A DNA stretch of 47,505 nucleotides from an uncultured Marinoscillum sp. (GCA_902605755.1 CACLDR010000010.1:1-47505), one strand, 5' to 3'; positions 16,859-26,552 are shown, numbered from the stretch's first letter. The notes: a model not told the origin generated them from the letters alone. Numbers and translations are program-made.

Positions 16859-18739
16859 ATGATGCGGTACATTTCAGTTTGGTTAATTCTTATGCTTCAA
16901 TTTTCATTATTTGGTCAAATTCAGCTCAGGTCTCTAAAAATTGACAATGAGCAAAATTCCAATGTTAGAATTAGTCAAAATTTGATTAGCTTGAACTTAC
17001 CTTTTTGGGATGATTTTTCACTGTCACGAAATATCCCTGACTCCCTCTTGTGGGAAAGTGGTAGCAATATCTTTGTGAATAATAATCTAGGCATTCATCC
17101 TCCATCTCAGTATGTGGCCACTTTTGATGGGATCAATGTGAGTGGTAATCCTTATGCTTTAAATAACCTCTTTAATGGTGCTGGTGACAGCTTGGTAACT
17201 CGTCCCATTGATCTGAGCACAATAGCACCATCCAAAAGATCGCAAGTACTTTTAAGTTTTTATTGGCAACTCTTAGGAAGAGGTGAAATTCCAGAATTAG
17301 AAGACTCATTGTCCATCATGTTTTGGAGTATCGACAGTACTTGGATCCTTCAAGACCTTTATCCCGATGATGATATTCTATTTTCCCTTGTAGGTGGTTT
17401 AGATCAATTAAATCTTAGTGAAGATAGCCTACCTAGCTTCCAGCAAATTATAATTCCAGTATTAGGTAGTGAATTTTATCACTCTACTTTTAAGATAAAG
17501 TTTCAGTCTTTCAGTAGTCTCAATGGTATTTACGATACTTGGAATATTGACTACATCTATCTCAACGAAAACAGAGACTTAAATGACTTTAGCCATCAAG
17601 ATCGTACACTTTCTTCAGCTCCAAGTTTGCTATTCAGTCCTTATTTTGAAATCCCCCTTGAACAATATAAATCTGATCCTTCTATATACACCAAGCCTCA
17701 ATATACTACAGCTAATAACCTCTATGGACTGCCAAGTCCCTTGGAATATACCCATAGCTTAACTAATCTAACTAATAACAAAACTATTACAACAGGAAGT
17801 GTAGCCTTATTTAGATTATCTGCATATGAGACCGGAAGAAAAGTGGAGGGATTAGGTATGGATGCGTCTTTAATTAATAATGAAGATGATTCAGCGGTGA
17901 TTGAATCTTCTTTTACCTACAACACAGGAGATAAGTTTTTGTATAAACAAATCAATAACGAGGGGGACACGCTTTTTTCAAATATTAATTTACGGGCCAA
18001 TGATACCCTCAGGCAATATTATAAACTAAATAACCACTTTGCTTATGATGATGGGATAGCAGATTATGCCGCTGGGATAAATTTTATGACGGGTAAGTTA
18101 GCTGTGCGCTTTGTAATCAATGAACCTGATACGTTGACAGGCATGAAAATCAATTTTCCAGCTGTTAATCCAAGCTCAAATGGAAAAGGATTAGAATTGA
18201 TTGTTTGGGATGAATTAACTGATTCTTCTGTTCTTCATAGACAAGGATTTCAAATCGTTAACAATAGCCGCTACGACTTTAATGAAATTATCTTTTCCCA
18301 AAATATCTATGTAAAAGACACCATATATCTAGGATTCAAACAGTTTACAGAAGATTATATTGGAGTAGGATTTGATAAAGACAATGCCCTAGGCCAAGAA
18401 GCCATTTTTTCAAATACAGGCACTGGATGGATGCAAAATTCACGTATTCAGGGATCCTTAATGATAAGAGCAGTATTTGACGAGGTAAAAAATTCCATAT
18501 TAATGGAAACTCCTGAAATAAAATTAGAAACACATATCTATCCAAATCCAACAGGTGGATTTATTAACATTTCTGACACCTATGAACATTACTTTCTATA
18601 CAATTTATCGGGGAAATTGATGACTCACGGAGATTTCAATGCCACACTAGATTTCAGAGCCTATCCAAACGGGCTATATTTATTAAACTTACAAAATGGA
18701 TTAAATTCAATTATTCAAAAAATACTAATTGAAAGATAA
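16859..18739 (+). CDS. Secreted protein with T9SS sorting domain
   Basis: 626 residues with a signal peptide (MMRYISVWLILMLQFSLFGQ). The body is beta-rich; an early segment LPFWDDFSLSRNIPDSLLW and SFYWQLLGRGEIPELEDSL suggest a jelly-roll or MAM-like fold, as in many cell-surface proteins of this phylum. The C-terminal 65 residues (HIYPNPTGGFINISD to FRAYPNGLYLLNLQ and a basic end) are a type IX secretion sorting domain. No catalytic residues recognised. It starts 10 bases after the PASTA gene and ends 2 bases before a rhodanese gene, so it belongs to the ddl operon. Surface or extracellular role likely. Confidence 0.85.
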   Translation: MMRYISVWLILMLQFSLFGQIQLRSLKIDNEQNSNVRISQNLISLNLPFWDDFSLSRNIPDSLLWESGSNIFVNNNLGIHPPSQYVATFDGINVSGNPYALNNLFNGAGDSLVTRPIDLSTIAPSKRSQVLLSFYWQLLGRGEIPELEDSLSIMFWSIDSTWILQDLYPDDDILFSLVGGLDQLNLSEDSLPSFQQIIIPVLGSEFYHSTFKIKFQSFSSLNGIYDTWNIDYIYLNENRDLNDFSHQDRTLSSAPSLLFSPYFEIPLEQYKSDPSIYTKPQYTTANNLYGLPSPLEYTHSLTNLTNNKTITTGSVALFRLSAYETGRKVEGLGMDASLINNEDDSAVIESSFTYNTGDKFLYKQINNEGDTLFSNINLRANDTLRQYYKLNNHFAYDDGIADYAAGINFMTGKLAVRFVINEPDTLTGMKINFPAVNPSSNGKGLELIVWDELTDSSVLHRQGFQIVNNSRYDFNEIIFSQNIYVKDTIYLGFKQFTEDYIGVGFDKDNALGQEAIFSNTGTGWMQNSRIQGSLMIRAVFDEVKNSILMETPEIKLETHIYPNPTGGFINISDTYEHYFLYNLSGKLMTHGDFNATLDFRAYPNGLYLLNLQNGLNSIIQKILIER

Positions 18740-18741
18740 TT

Positions 18742-19032
18742 ATGGATATTAAAGTTTTAGAATTAAAACAAAGATTAAACAAAGGTGAAAACCTCAATTT
18801 TTTTGATGTCAGAGAACCTTGGGAATATTCAGAATTTAATATAGGGGCTCAGTTGATGCCGCTTACTAGTATCCCAGATCAACTCATTGAGCTTAGTGCC
18901 ATCAAAGATCAAGAAATTATTGTACATTGTAAGACTGGGAACAGATCAAATCAAGCCAAGATCTTTCTTGAATCAAAAGGTTTTACTCAGGTAAGAAGCC
19001 TTTTAGGAGGCATTGATGCATTTATGGGTTAA
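18742..19032 (+). CDS. Single-domain rhodanese-like sulfurtransferase
   Basis: 96 residues, one rhodanese domain of the GlpE/PspE size. NFFDVREPWEYSEFNI is the conserved N-terminal block and IIVHCKTGNRSNQA gives the active-site loop with Cys63. LLGGIDAF is the usual C-terminal motif (GG...W/F). It likely moves sulfane sulfur as a persulfide; the donor and acceptor are unknown. Two bases after the T9SS protein gene and probably the end of the ddl operon. Confidence 0.92.
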   Translation: MDIKVLELKQRLNKGENLNFFDVREPWEYSEFNIGAQLMPLTSIPDQLIELSAIKDQEIIVHCKTGNRSNQAKIFLESKGFTQVRSLLGGIDAFMG

Positions 19033-19051
19033 TTGTAAAATTTTAAAACAT

Positions 19052-19081
19052 AAAAAAACCAAGTGAATTAATCATCTTGGT
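19052..19081 (-). terminator. Terminator between convergent genes
   Basis: ACCAAG (19058-19063) pairs with CTTGGT (19076-19081). Read on the minus strand the stem runs into seven T's, a good rho-independent terminator for the 395-codon gene. On the plus strand the tail is only cttcttctt, so it may weakly stop the rhodanese operon as well. Confidence 0.75.
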
Positions 19082-19160
19082 CTTCTTCTTCATATAAAAT
19101 GGCTTAAATCTCTTACTTTATAACACACAAAGACTAATAATGGTTGGAAAGATAAATCAA

Positions 19161-20294
19161 TTAGTTTGTAACAGGTATCCCACTCATACCTCTTTGTGGT
19201 GCCCAATTAGCATGAATAATCTTCCACCCCTCATTTGTTCGTATCCAAACACTAGATGCACGAGTTCTATATGCAACATCTTCACCACCATCCACTGAAT
19301 AATTACCTTTGGCATAAAAAGATAAAACAGCCGTACTCATATCTGGAGAAAATTGACTAGAAAAATCATATAATTCCAAAACTTTCCACTTTACATTTCC
19401 ATCATCACCCAACTTGGATATATCAAATTCGTAGAAACCCTCGAGATTTGAATCACCTGTATACATAGGATTGTTGCCATCCATTAGCGACAATACAGCC
19501 TCTTTGTCCCCTTCTGTGATGGCTGTTTGAAGTTCATTTTGATTTTTAACTAGATTGCTTATGACCTCTTCTTTATTATTATGATGCCAATACTTTACAA
19601 CACCAGTCCAATAAGGTGAACCCCCTCCGGCAGCAAAGTCTAATGCTTTAAGTTGATTGTCAAGTGCATTTTGATAGTTACCTAGTTCAAACTCAATCTC
19701 GGCCATGCTATCATAAATATTTGGGCCGTCATGTAGAGCAATAGATTTATTTTTACTCTCAATGGCCTTAGCATAATCAGCTGTGACATCTTCTCCCCGA
19801 CCATAACCGTAAGTAATCGAATTGAGGGCTGGTGAAGCGTAATTAGGAAATTTTTCCGCAAATTCTATGCTAGCATTAACATCTTCTCCAACTGAAAAAT
19901 AATTAAACATTGGACTACTGGGATAGGAAGCCAGTGCTGCATTTAATTTCTCTTTTACTTGAGCATCACTTGCAATCAGAATATCATACCAAGCTTTTTC
20001 TTCACCTGATAAACTCGTGCGGCTTATGCCGTTTAATTTTTCCTTTCTAGACCCCCAGTTCTCATTTGAACTTCCAAGACTCGCAATTAGAATTTTTGCA
20101 CATCCACAATTTGGATCTAAAATCAGGGCTGCTTTGGCTTGACCTAACGCAATTAAATGCTCTACATTCAATCGAGATTCAATGGCCTCATTTATAATCA
20201 TAGCTGCCTTTTTGGAACAGGAGGTTTTAGATATCCACTGAGCATGAGAATTAAATGCGATAAGTAGAAAAGTGGTAATTAATAAATTTTTCAT
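19161..20294 (-). CDS. Secreted TPR-like protein with C-terminal NTF2-like domain
   Basis: About 377 residues from the ATG at 20294, chosen because it gives a clean signal peptide (MKNLLITTFLLIAFNSHAQ); the frame is open 54 bases further upstream. Residues 25-230 are helical with TPR-like repeats (NVEHLIALGQAKAALILDP, NIYDSMAEIEFELGNYQNAL). The last 110 residues resemble a SnoaL/DUF4440-type NTF2 fold ending VWIRTNEGWKIIHANWAPQ, a typical 'W.i.h.hwS' end. Cysteines in TSCSKKA and PNCGCAK may pair. It is the third NTF2-like protein in the window. Function unknown. Confidence 0.75.
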   Translation of the reverse strand: MKNLLITTFLLIAFNSHAQWISKTSCSKKAAMIINEAIESRLNVEHLIALGQAKAALILDPNCGCAKILIASLGSSNENWGSRKEKLNGISRTSLSGEEKAWYDILIASDAQVKEKLNAALASYPSSPMFNYFSVGEDVNASIEFAEKFPNYASPALNSITYGYGRGEDVTADYAKAIESKNKSIALHDGPNIYDSMAEIEFELGNYQNALDNQLKALDFAAGGGSPYWTGVVKYWHHNNKEEVISNLVKNQNELQTAITEGDKEAVLSLMDGNNPMYTGDSNLEGFYEFDISKLGDDGNVKWKVLELYDFSSQFSPDMSTAVLSFYAKGNYSVDGGEDVAYRTRASSVWIRTNEGWKIIHANWAPQRGMSGIPVTN

Positions 20295-20703
20295 CAGTAT
20301 AATTGATTTTATGTTTGAATATAAGTTTCCAATAGACATAATTTTCATATCTATATCGACTAAATGTGAAATTTAAAATAATTAAAATAAATACTTTACA
20401 TTTTACAAATTAAAATTTCATAAACATAAATATGTTAGTATTCTATAAAAATGATAGCCAAATTATCATTACTAAGAGTTCATGATCAGATATAACAAAT
20501 AAATTATCAAGAATTTAAATAATTAAAGTTATGTTGGTTTATAAATTCTAGACAGCATGTATCTGTTTGATCATCAAAATTATTATCACTTATTTTAACC
20601 TATTTTAACTTAAAATTTACTGATAAATCACTTATCAAATAAAGAGTTTTAGGCAATCCCTTCCTACATCTCAACTCAAAATATCTAACTAAATTGATTT
20701 TAT
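20295..20703. other. AT-rich intergenic region, no gene seen
   Basis: About 400 very AT-rich bases. It contains a direct repeat tattttaac (20591 and 20601) and a perfect short palindrome TGATAA-ATCAC-TTATCA (20621-20637) similar to one upstream of mrp. No coding frame stands out. Confidence 0.5.
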
Positions 20704-21333
20704 TTAACTAGAGATTTTATCCAAATGACGAGTGTCATTAGAGGTTACTAATGAAAAATGATTCCCGTTATAATTGACTTGATATCTGCACATGTTGGTA
20801 TGTTTAAAACTTTCCATTTTACTCAAAGAATCATAGAGCAGCCATGATAGTAGAATTCGCATTGCTCGCCCATGCATACAAATCAAGATTTCAGATTCAC
20901 TTTCCTGTTGCATGATATAAGCAAGAGCCTCTCTCTGACGAACCATCACTTGATTGGGAGATTCTCCCCCTGGTATTATTCGGTCGTAATCTCCTTTTTT
21001 CCAACTATTTAAAACAGCTTGATGATTTTTCTTAGTTTCTGGGGTAAAGATCGCACCCTCGTGATGACCCCAACTGATTTCGTTAAGACCTAACAATGAT
21101 TCATATGGAACTCCCTTATTTAAAAAATGTATCACTGACTCTTTTGTTCGCTTAAGTGCTGATACATAAATTTTATCGAATTTCCGGGTATGATAAGTTT
21201 GAAAAAAAGCAGCTCCTTGTTGTCGTCCTTTGTCGTTTAATGGAGCATCAATACCTTGCCCTTGAACACGCCCTATTTTGTTGAAGGCCGTCTCACCATG
21301 GCGAATAATGTGTATAATTTTCTTACTGAAAAT
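20704..21333 (-). CDS. Histidine phosphatase (phosphoglycerate mutase-like), ATT start
   Basis: Full length is about 209 residues when the frame is followed upstream of a GTG at 21135. The N-terminal part then reads KKIIHIIRHGETAFNKIGRV with the catalytic RHGE (His12), then QGQGIDAPLNDKGRQQGAAF and VSALKRTKES. The second active-site block is ILICMHGRAMRILL. Starting at 21135 would remove the catalytic His, so that start is wrong. The frame has no ATG, GTG or TTG between the in-frame TAA (21337-21339) and RHGE; the best candidate is ATT at 21333. A TATTTTTG box (21360-21353) lies just upstream. Substrate unknown: the family includes phosphoglycerate mutases, alpha-ribazole and other phosphatases. 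Confidence 0.82.
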   Translation of the reverse strand: MFSKKIIHIIRHGETAFNKIGRVQGQGIDAPLNDKGRQQGAAFFQTYHTRKFDKIYVSALKRTKESVIHFLNKGVPYESLLGLNEISWGHHEGAIFTPETKKNHQAVLNSWKKGDYDRIIPGGESPNQVMVRQREALAYIMQQESESEILICMHGRAMRILLSWLLYDSLSKMESFKHTNMCRYQVNYNGNHFSLVTSNDTRHLDKISS

Positions 21334-21352
21334 GAGTTATTAATTTTAAAAA

Positions 21353-21360
21353 CAAAAATA
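21353..21360 (-). promoter_or_regulatory. Candidate -7 box for the histidine phosphatase gene
   Basis: TATTTTTG on the minus strand fits TAnnTTTG. Transcription starting about 7 bases on would leave a leader near 13 bases before the ATT codon, which supports a start at that place. No TTG at the right -33 distance was found. Confidence 0.3.
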
Positions 21361-21505
21361 TAGCTTTTACATGAAGCATCTAAAAAATAAACTTTAGAAT
21401 ATAGTACAACTTCGTGAAAATTTGAAATATGAATATAAACAATAACCGTAAAACTAAAAATGAGAGAATTTTTGATTGAATGAACCCAATATAAACGTCT
21501 CGTTG

Positions 21506-21513
21506 TATCTTTG
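21506..21513 (+). promoter_or_regulatory. Candidate -7 box for the men cluster
   Basis: TATCTTTG fits TAnnTTTG and overlaps the TTG at 21511 that could otherwise be taken as a start codon. This favours the ATG at 21529 as the true start of the thioesterase and implies a very short leader. Confidence 0.4.
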
Positions 21514-21528
21514 AAACTAAACATTATT

Positions 21529-21966
21529 ATGTTTCCATCAAGCTACACTTTAAACATGTTAAATGCGTCTGTCAAGGGTACCTTGGTCGCACATTTAGGT
21601 ATAGAAATTATCGAGATTGGAAATGACTTCCTGATAGCAAAAATGCCCGTCGATCATCGAACACAGCAACCTATGGGTCTATTACATGGTGGGGCTTCAG
21701 TTGTCCTGTCTGAAACTTTAGGAAGCCTGGCCGCGTCATTATTAGTTGATAAATCAGTTGAATTTCCTGTTGGTCTTGAGATTAATGCCAATCACATTAA
21801 ATCCGTGAAATCTGGCTTTGTATACGGGAAAGTTAGCCCCATCCACGTAGGAAGAAGAACACACATATGGCAAACAGACATAAGAAATGAAGTGGGGAGA
21901 TTGGTATGTACAAGCAAACTCACCGTAGCAATAATTGAAAAGGATAATGCCCCTGAAAACTGCTAA
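21529..21966 (+). CDS. Hotdog-fold thioesterase, likely DHNA-CoA hydrolase
   Basis: 145 residues from ATG 21529. PaaI/YbdB-type hotdog pattern: residues 50-65 GLLHGGASVVLSETLG contain the HGG (His53) and the catalytic acid (Glu62), and VGLEINANHIKSVKSGFVYG is the conserved second block. It starts the menaquinone cluster and overlaps menF by 20 bases, so hydrolysis of 1,4-dihydroxy-2-naphthoyl-CoA (the step after MenB) is the likely job. That is an inference from position; the family also includes other acyl-CoA thioesterases. Confidence 0.85.
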   Translation: MFPSSYTLNMLNASVKGTLVAHLGIEIIEIGNDFLIAKMPVDHRTQQPMGLLHGGASVVLSETLGSLAASLLVDKSVEFPVGLEINANHIKSVKSGFVYGKVSPIHVGRRTHIWQTDIRNEVGRLVCTSKLTVAIIEKDNAPENC

Positions 21967-23134
21967 AGTCAATTTAGAAACTAAAGCCTTTGAGACGCCT
22001 TCCAAGCTTTGGCATTCTTTGATGGGAAGCCTATATCCTGTGGCCATTTGGCGGCTTCCCAATGAATCTTTTGTGTATGGAATTTCAGATTTAAGACCTC
22101 AAATACAAAAATATCAAAAACTAGAAGATGCTGGTAAAGGATTTTACGTAAATCCCTTTTTAAAACACCACCCTTCTCTCCCTCAGCTAATCAAAAGCGA
22201 TCTAATGGTTAAGTGGCATAAAAAGAAATGTGTTCAAACCATCTTCGATGCACGACTAAATGACCAAGATATTAATAATTTCCAAAAAGCTTTAGGAATT
22301 ACCAAACAAGTCCTACATCAACAAAAAACATTAACCCCGAACAATGGATTCCGCAGTGATGTAGTTAAAGCAGTCCAATCTATTAAGAAGGGTGTTTTAG
22401 AGAAGGTGGTGTTATCCCGATTTCATGATCAAACTTTACCTAATGATTTAGATCTGATGATTGCCTTTGAAGCAGCCTGTGAAGCTTATCCAAATGCGTT
22501 TATCTACTTGATTTCTACTCCTAATTTTGGATGTTGGCTGGGTGCTACACCTGAAACATTACTTGAGATAAACAATAATTTATTCAAAACCGTTTCTTTG
22601 GCAAGCACCCAAAAACTGAGGGCTAATCAAACAATGAATGAAGTAGCTTGGACCCAAAAAGAAATTGAAGAGCAAGCTATGGTTAGCCGATACATAATAG
22701 ATTGTTTCAAGAAAATTAGATTGCGAGAATATCGAGAAAATGGCCCTAAAACGGTTCGAGCAGGTCTTATGGCGCATTTAAAGACCATTTATGAGGTAGA
22801 TATGGAAGAAGTAAACATACCTGAGCTCGCAAGTACAATGCTCGAGTTACTAAATCCGACATCCGCGGTTTGTGGAATGCCCTTGCAACCGGCATTAGAC
22901 TTCATCAAAAAACATGAAAAGTATGACCGAGAATTATATGCTGGTTTTTTGGGTCCTATCAATATGGACGGATATACACATCTATTTGTAAATCTGCGTT
23001 GCATGAAAATTATGGGACAGACCGGGCGTTTTTATGCTGGGGCAGGCATTACAGAAAATTCTAATCCCGAAAAAGAATTTGAAGAGACCCAGCTAAAAAT
23101 GCAGACCTTAAAAAAAATTATCTTTCGACCATGA
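21947..23134 (+). CDS. menF: Isochorismate synthase
   Basis: 395 residues from ATG 21947 (a TTG at 21935 is in frame but less likely). The chorismate-binding fold is clear: VLEKVVLSRFHDQTL, FGCWLGATPETLLE, LASTQKL, EEQAMVSRYII, LLNPTSAVCGMP, LYAGFLGPINMDGYTHLFVN and YAGAGITENSNPEKEFEET with the metal-binding glutamates near the end. It converts chorismate to isochorismate for menaquinone. It overlaps the thioesterase gene and menD (ATGA overlap at 23131), so translation is probably coupled. EntC-type function is unlikely in this context. Confidence 0.94.
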   Translation: MPLKTAKVNLETKAFETPSKLWHSLMGSLYPVAIWRLPNESFVYGISDLRPQIQKYQKLEDAGKGFYVNPFLKHHPSLPQLIKSDLMVKWHKKKCVQTIFDARLNDQDINNFQKALGITKQVLHQQKTLTPNNGFRSDVVKAVQSIKKGVLEKVVLSRFHDQTLPNDLDLMIAFEAACEAYPNAFIYLISTPNFGCWLGATPETLLEINNNLFKTVSLASTQKLRANQTMNEVAWTQKEIEEQAMVSRYIIDCFKKIRLREYRENGPKTVRAGLMAHLKTIYEVDMEEVNIPELASTMLELLNPTSAVCGMPLQPALDFIKKHEKYDRELYAGFLGPINMDGYTHLFVNLRCMKIMGQTGRFYAGAGITENSNPEKEFEETQLKMQTLKKIIFRP

Positions 23135-24804
23135 ATCAAATTCATTTCGATACCTCTGAAATATGTTATCAATTGGGTATCCGAGATGCGGTATTTTCTC
23201 CCGGATCACGAAATGCGCCTTTGAGCATCAGCTTTTCGAGGCATCCAAAGATTCATACTCGCGTAGTGGTGGATGAACGATCTGCTGGTTTTATAGCATT
23301 AGGTATCGCACAGCAAACAAAAAAACCTGTAGTCATCTGCTGTACCTCGGGGACCGCCTTACTCAATTACGGACCTGCAATCGCCGAAGCCTATCATAGT
23401 CGAACTCCATTGATAATTTTAAGTGGAGATAGACCTTCAGAGTGGATCGACCAATGGGATGGACAAACCATCCAACAACAAAATATTTTTAGATCATTTG
23501 TTAAAGAATTTATTCAAATGCCCACATCACTCGATTTTAAGGATGCTCGATGGGCGTACAACAAAAAAATTGTAAAAGGTCTCCATTTAGCAAATCAGTC
23601 AAATATTCCTGTTCATTTAAATTTCCCCTTTAGAGAACCTTTTTATCCTGAAAAAAATCAAAAACTAGGATTTAGTCAAGACCTTGAAATTATCAAAAGC
23701 TATCCGTCACAAAATCAGCCTAACTGTGAGATTTTGATAAATGACTGGGTTAAAGCTACAAATAAGATTATTGTTATTGGACAAGGTCAATTATCTAACG
23801 ATTGTATAAATGAGCTAACCCGTTTGGCCAATCAAGGTATTCCAATCATTGCAGATGTCATTTCAAACGGACATAATTTAACAGGTGTAATCCAACACCA
23901 CGACCTTTTTCTTGATAATAAAGGTCTCCAAGATTATTTAAAACCTGATCTATTACTTACTTTTGGAAAGTCTATCATTTCAAAAAATCTCAAACTTTTT
24001 ATTAGGAAAAGCGTAGCCAATCAATGGCATGTTGATCCTCAGCCTGAACTCCAAGATCCCTTTCAACGTCTTAAAGGCATAGTAGAAGGAAATCCAGAGC
24101 AAGTATTGCATCAGCTCATAGATCCAGGCCAACAATCTCAGGTATTCGCTAAACACTGGAAAAAAGCTCAAGATCATACAGCACTACTACTCAGTCAATA
24201 TAAAGCTCCATTCAGTGAATTTTCTGCCATGAGAAAAGTGTTACAAAAAATACCCAGAGATATTCAAATTCACCTCGGCAATAGTATGCCAGTAAGATAT
24301 GCCAATTTTCTCGGCATTGCACCCTACGCCGGTAGAATTTGGTCAAATCGTGGCACCAGTGGTATTGATGGTAGCAATGGTACTGCTGTAGGTCATGTAC
24401 TTTCTTCAAATCAATTATCCCTATTACTAACAGGAGATTTAAGTTTCCTATATGATCATAATGCCTTTTTTCATAATGAAAATTTGACTCACATGAGAAT
24501 CATTGTCTTTAATAATTTTGGTGGAGGTATCTTTGATTTAATCTCAGGTCCCGAGGCTTTTAATCAATCAGAAAAAAATAAATTCTTAATAAGTTCACAT
24601 AAAAAAAATCTAAAACATAATGCTCTAGACATAGGATTTAAATATCACAAATGTGATAATTCAACAGGGTTAAATACCTTACTAACACATTTTTTTGAAC
24701 CGTCTGATAAGGGCAAATTATTGGAGATTCAGACACAGCAATCAATAAATAAACAAGTTTTTAAAACATTAAAAAAAATCATATATGAGTACAAATTCAT
24801 TTAA
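23131..24804 (+). CDS. menD: SEPHCHC synthase MenD
   Basis: 557 residues, full length. [19 protein letters not shown] and [16 protein letters not shown] (catalytic Glu region) open the PYR domain, [15 protein letters not shown] follows, and the ThDP site is [15 protein letters not shown] to [14 protein letters not shown] and [12 protein letters not shown]. It joins isochorismate and 2-oxoglutarate with thiamine diphosphate and Mg. It overlaps menF by four bases and menB by 20 bases. Confidence 0.96.
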   Translation: MNQIHFDTSEICYQLGIRDAVFSPGSRNAPLSISFSRHPKIHTRVVVDERSAGFIALGIAQQTKKPVVICCTSGTALLNYGPAIAEAYHSRTPLIILSGDRPSEWIDQWDGQTIQQQNIFRSFVKEFIQMPTSLDFKDARWAYNKKIVKGLHLANQSNIPVHLNFPFREPFYPEKNQKLGFSQDLEIIKSYPSQNQPNCEILINDWVKATNKIIVIGQGQLSNDCINELTRLANQGIPIIADVISNGHNLTGVIQHHDLFLDNKGLQDYLKPDLLLTFGKSIISKNLKLFIRKSVANQWHVDPQPELQDPFQRLKGIVEGNPEQVLHQLIDPGQQSQVFAKHWKKAQDHTALLLSQYKAPFSEFSAMRKVLQKIPRDIQIHLGNSMPVRYANFLGIAPYAGRIWSNRGTSGIDGSNGTAVGHVLSSNQLSLLLTGDLSFLYDHNAFFHNENLTHMRIIVFNNFGGGIFDLISGPEAFNQSEKNKFLISSHKKNLKHNALDIGFKYHKCDNSTGLNTLLTHFFEPSDKGKLLEIQTQQSINKQVFKTLKKIIYEYKFI

Positions 24805-25612
24805 TTGGACCTCTATTAAAAATTACCATGACATCAAATTTGATTTCTTTGATGGTATCGCAAAAATCACTATCAATCGACCAGAGGTATACAATGCCTT
24901 TCGACCAGAAACTAATATGGAAATGTTAGAAGCTATGGACATTGCTCGGGAGCGGCAAGATATAGGTGTAGTTGTTTTGACTGGAATTGGAGATAGAGCC
25001 TTTTGTTCAGGAGGTGATCAAAATGTTAAGGGAATCGGTGGTTATATTAGCGAAAATGGTATTCCACGCTTGAATGTATTGGATTTACATAAAAAAATTC
25101 GAGAAATCCCTAAACCTGTAATCGCTATGGTTAATGGATATGCCATAGGCGGTGGACACGTTTTACATGTAGTCTGCGATTTAACAATTGCAGCTGATCA
25201 TGCTAAATTTGGTCAGACAGGTCCAAAAGTGGGTAGTTTTGACGGAGGATTTGGATCTTCATATTTAGCGCGACATGTCGGCCAAAAAAAAGCACGTGAA
25301 ATCTGGTTTCTATGTGAGCAGTATACGGCAGAAGAAGCCGAAACAATGGGAATGGTCAATAAAGTAGTGCCATTAGAAGAATTGGAGACCACCACTGTAC
25401 ATTGGTGTCAAACCATCATGCAACGAAGTCCCATGGCCATAAGAATGATTAAGCGAGGACTTAATGCCGAGCTTGATGGACAAAGGGGCTTAATGGAACT
25501 CGCGGGAGATGCAACACTTATGTACTATATGATGGAGGAGGCACAGGAGGGTAAAAATGCATTTTTAGAAAAGCGGAATCCTAATTTTAAAAAATATCCT
25601 AAATTCCCTTAA
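24785..25612 (+). CDS. menB: 1,4-dihydroxy-2-naphthoyl-CoA synthase MenB
   Basis: 275 residues of the crotonase superfamily. [35 protein letters not shown] (oxyanion hole), [20 protein letters not shown] and [20 protein letters not shown] are the MenB-type blocks; the last, with the Gly-Ser-Phe-Asp segment, separates MenB from other enoyl-CoA hydratases. It closes the naphthoate ring from o-succinylbenzoyl-CoA. Overlaps the end of menD by 20 bases. The next gene is on the other strand. Confidence 0.96.
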   Translation: MSTNSFNWTSIKNYHDIKFDFFDGIAKITINRPEVYNAFRPETNMEMLEAMDIARERQDIGVVVLTGIGDRAFCSGGDQNVKGIGGYISENGIPRLNVLDLHKKIREIPKPVIAMVNGYAIGGGHVLHVVCDLTIAADHAKFGQTGPKVGSFDGGFGSSYLARHVGQKKAREIWFLCEQYTAEEAETMGMVNKVVPLEELETTTVHWCQTIMQRSPMAIRMIKRGLNAELDGQRGLMELAGDATLMYYMMEEAQEGKNAFLEKRNPNFKKYPKFP

Positions 25613-25615
25613 TAC

Positions 25616-26356
25616 TTATAAACAAGACCCCTCATATATTATGGTACGATTCACTATCTGATAATCAAAACCAAATATATTGGAGATGGACTCGGCAATC
25701 TCTTTTGGCGTTTTTTTTTCATAACTCCTACTCAAAAGACATTTAGAAGCTGTATTATCAATAAATTTGAATTGGTAACCATAGACCCGCTCCATTATTG
25801 AAGCCACATCCCCCAGAGACGTATTTTGAAAAAATAATTTTTGGTTAGCCCAGGCTAAAAAGTTAGGGTCTTTGTTAATTGTTTTAATAGCACCACGTGT
25901 ATTTGCTTTAATAATACCAATTTGACTCGGTTTAATGTTCAAAGGTGTGCGATTGCCTTTATAATTATCCCTGTTTTGTGTCAGCTCGACAAGCCCCTCA
26001 GCTACCCTCACTATGGTTTCTTTGGAATTACTTTCAATAGTAAGAATAGCATCGAAGACTGTGATTTCTGCCAAATCCGTTACTACCACAAGCGGCTGAT
26101 TCTTAACTTCTCTAGATTCAAAATAGACTAACCCGTTCATCTCATAAATCTGCTGATTTGATGAATCTTGATTGCGGGTCAGTCGTGCTGATTTGTACAA
26201 TTTGGATGTTGTATTAGGTGTCAAAATCATAGATGTAGTTAAATCTGTTTCAAGAACTAATAATTTGTTTCGATAAATTAGGATAAGTAACATTACCAAA
26301 TACAAAGACATCAAAAAATAAGCTCCTATTGGTTTATTTTTCGAATTAAACGACAT
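25616..26356 (-). CDS. Orphan FecR-like membrane protein
   Basis: 246 residues. After only about 11 cytoplasmic residues there is one transmembrane helix (AYFLMSLYLVMLLILIY), then a FecR-like beta domain (about 60-150: VYFESREV, VRVAEGLVELTQ, IKPSQIGIIKANTRG) and a C-terminal DUF4974/STN-like domain (LFFQNTSLGDVASIMERVYG to IAESISNIFGFDYQI). Normal FecR-type anti-sigma factors have about 80 cytoplasmic residues that hold an ECF sigma factor. Those are missing, and there is no sigma gene or SusC/TonB receptor nearby. It faces menB and splits menB from menE. It may be a relic of a sigma/anti-sigma system or have another envelope role. Confidence 0.8.
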   Translation of the reverse strand: MSFNSKNKPIGAYFLMSLYLVMLLILIYRNKLLVLETDLTTSMILTPNTTSKLYKSARLTRNQDSSNQQIYEMNGLVYFESREVKNQPLVVVTDLAEITVFDAILTIESNSKETIVRVAEGLVELTQNRDNYKGNRTPLNIKPSQIGIIKANTRGAIKTINKDPNFLAWANQKLFFQNTSLGDVASIMERVYGYQFKFIDNTASKCLLSRSYEKKTPKEIAESISNIFGFDYQIVNRTIIYEGSCL

Positions 26357-26552
26357 TTTTTCATATAATTATCTAGCCTTTATGAGCATCATAAACATAC
26401 CCTTAAAATTATCGTACAAAGATGTGAATACTTTTTTTTAAACCCAATTGTAAATCAATCAAATACAATAATCTGAATTATTAAATCACTTGTATACAAT
26501 GATAATTGGCTAAATTTAAGGTAAAATTAAAATCATTCATATTAAATAAATT

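Noticed and set aside
21273-21524. 83-codon minus-strand frame overlapping the start of the histidine phosphatase
   Set aside because: It ends in another frame across the conserved RHGE region, which is clearly coded in the phosphatase frame.
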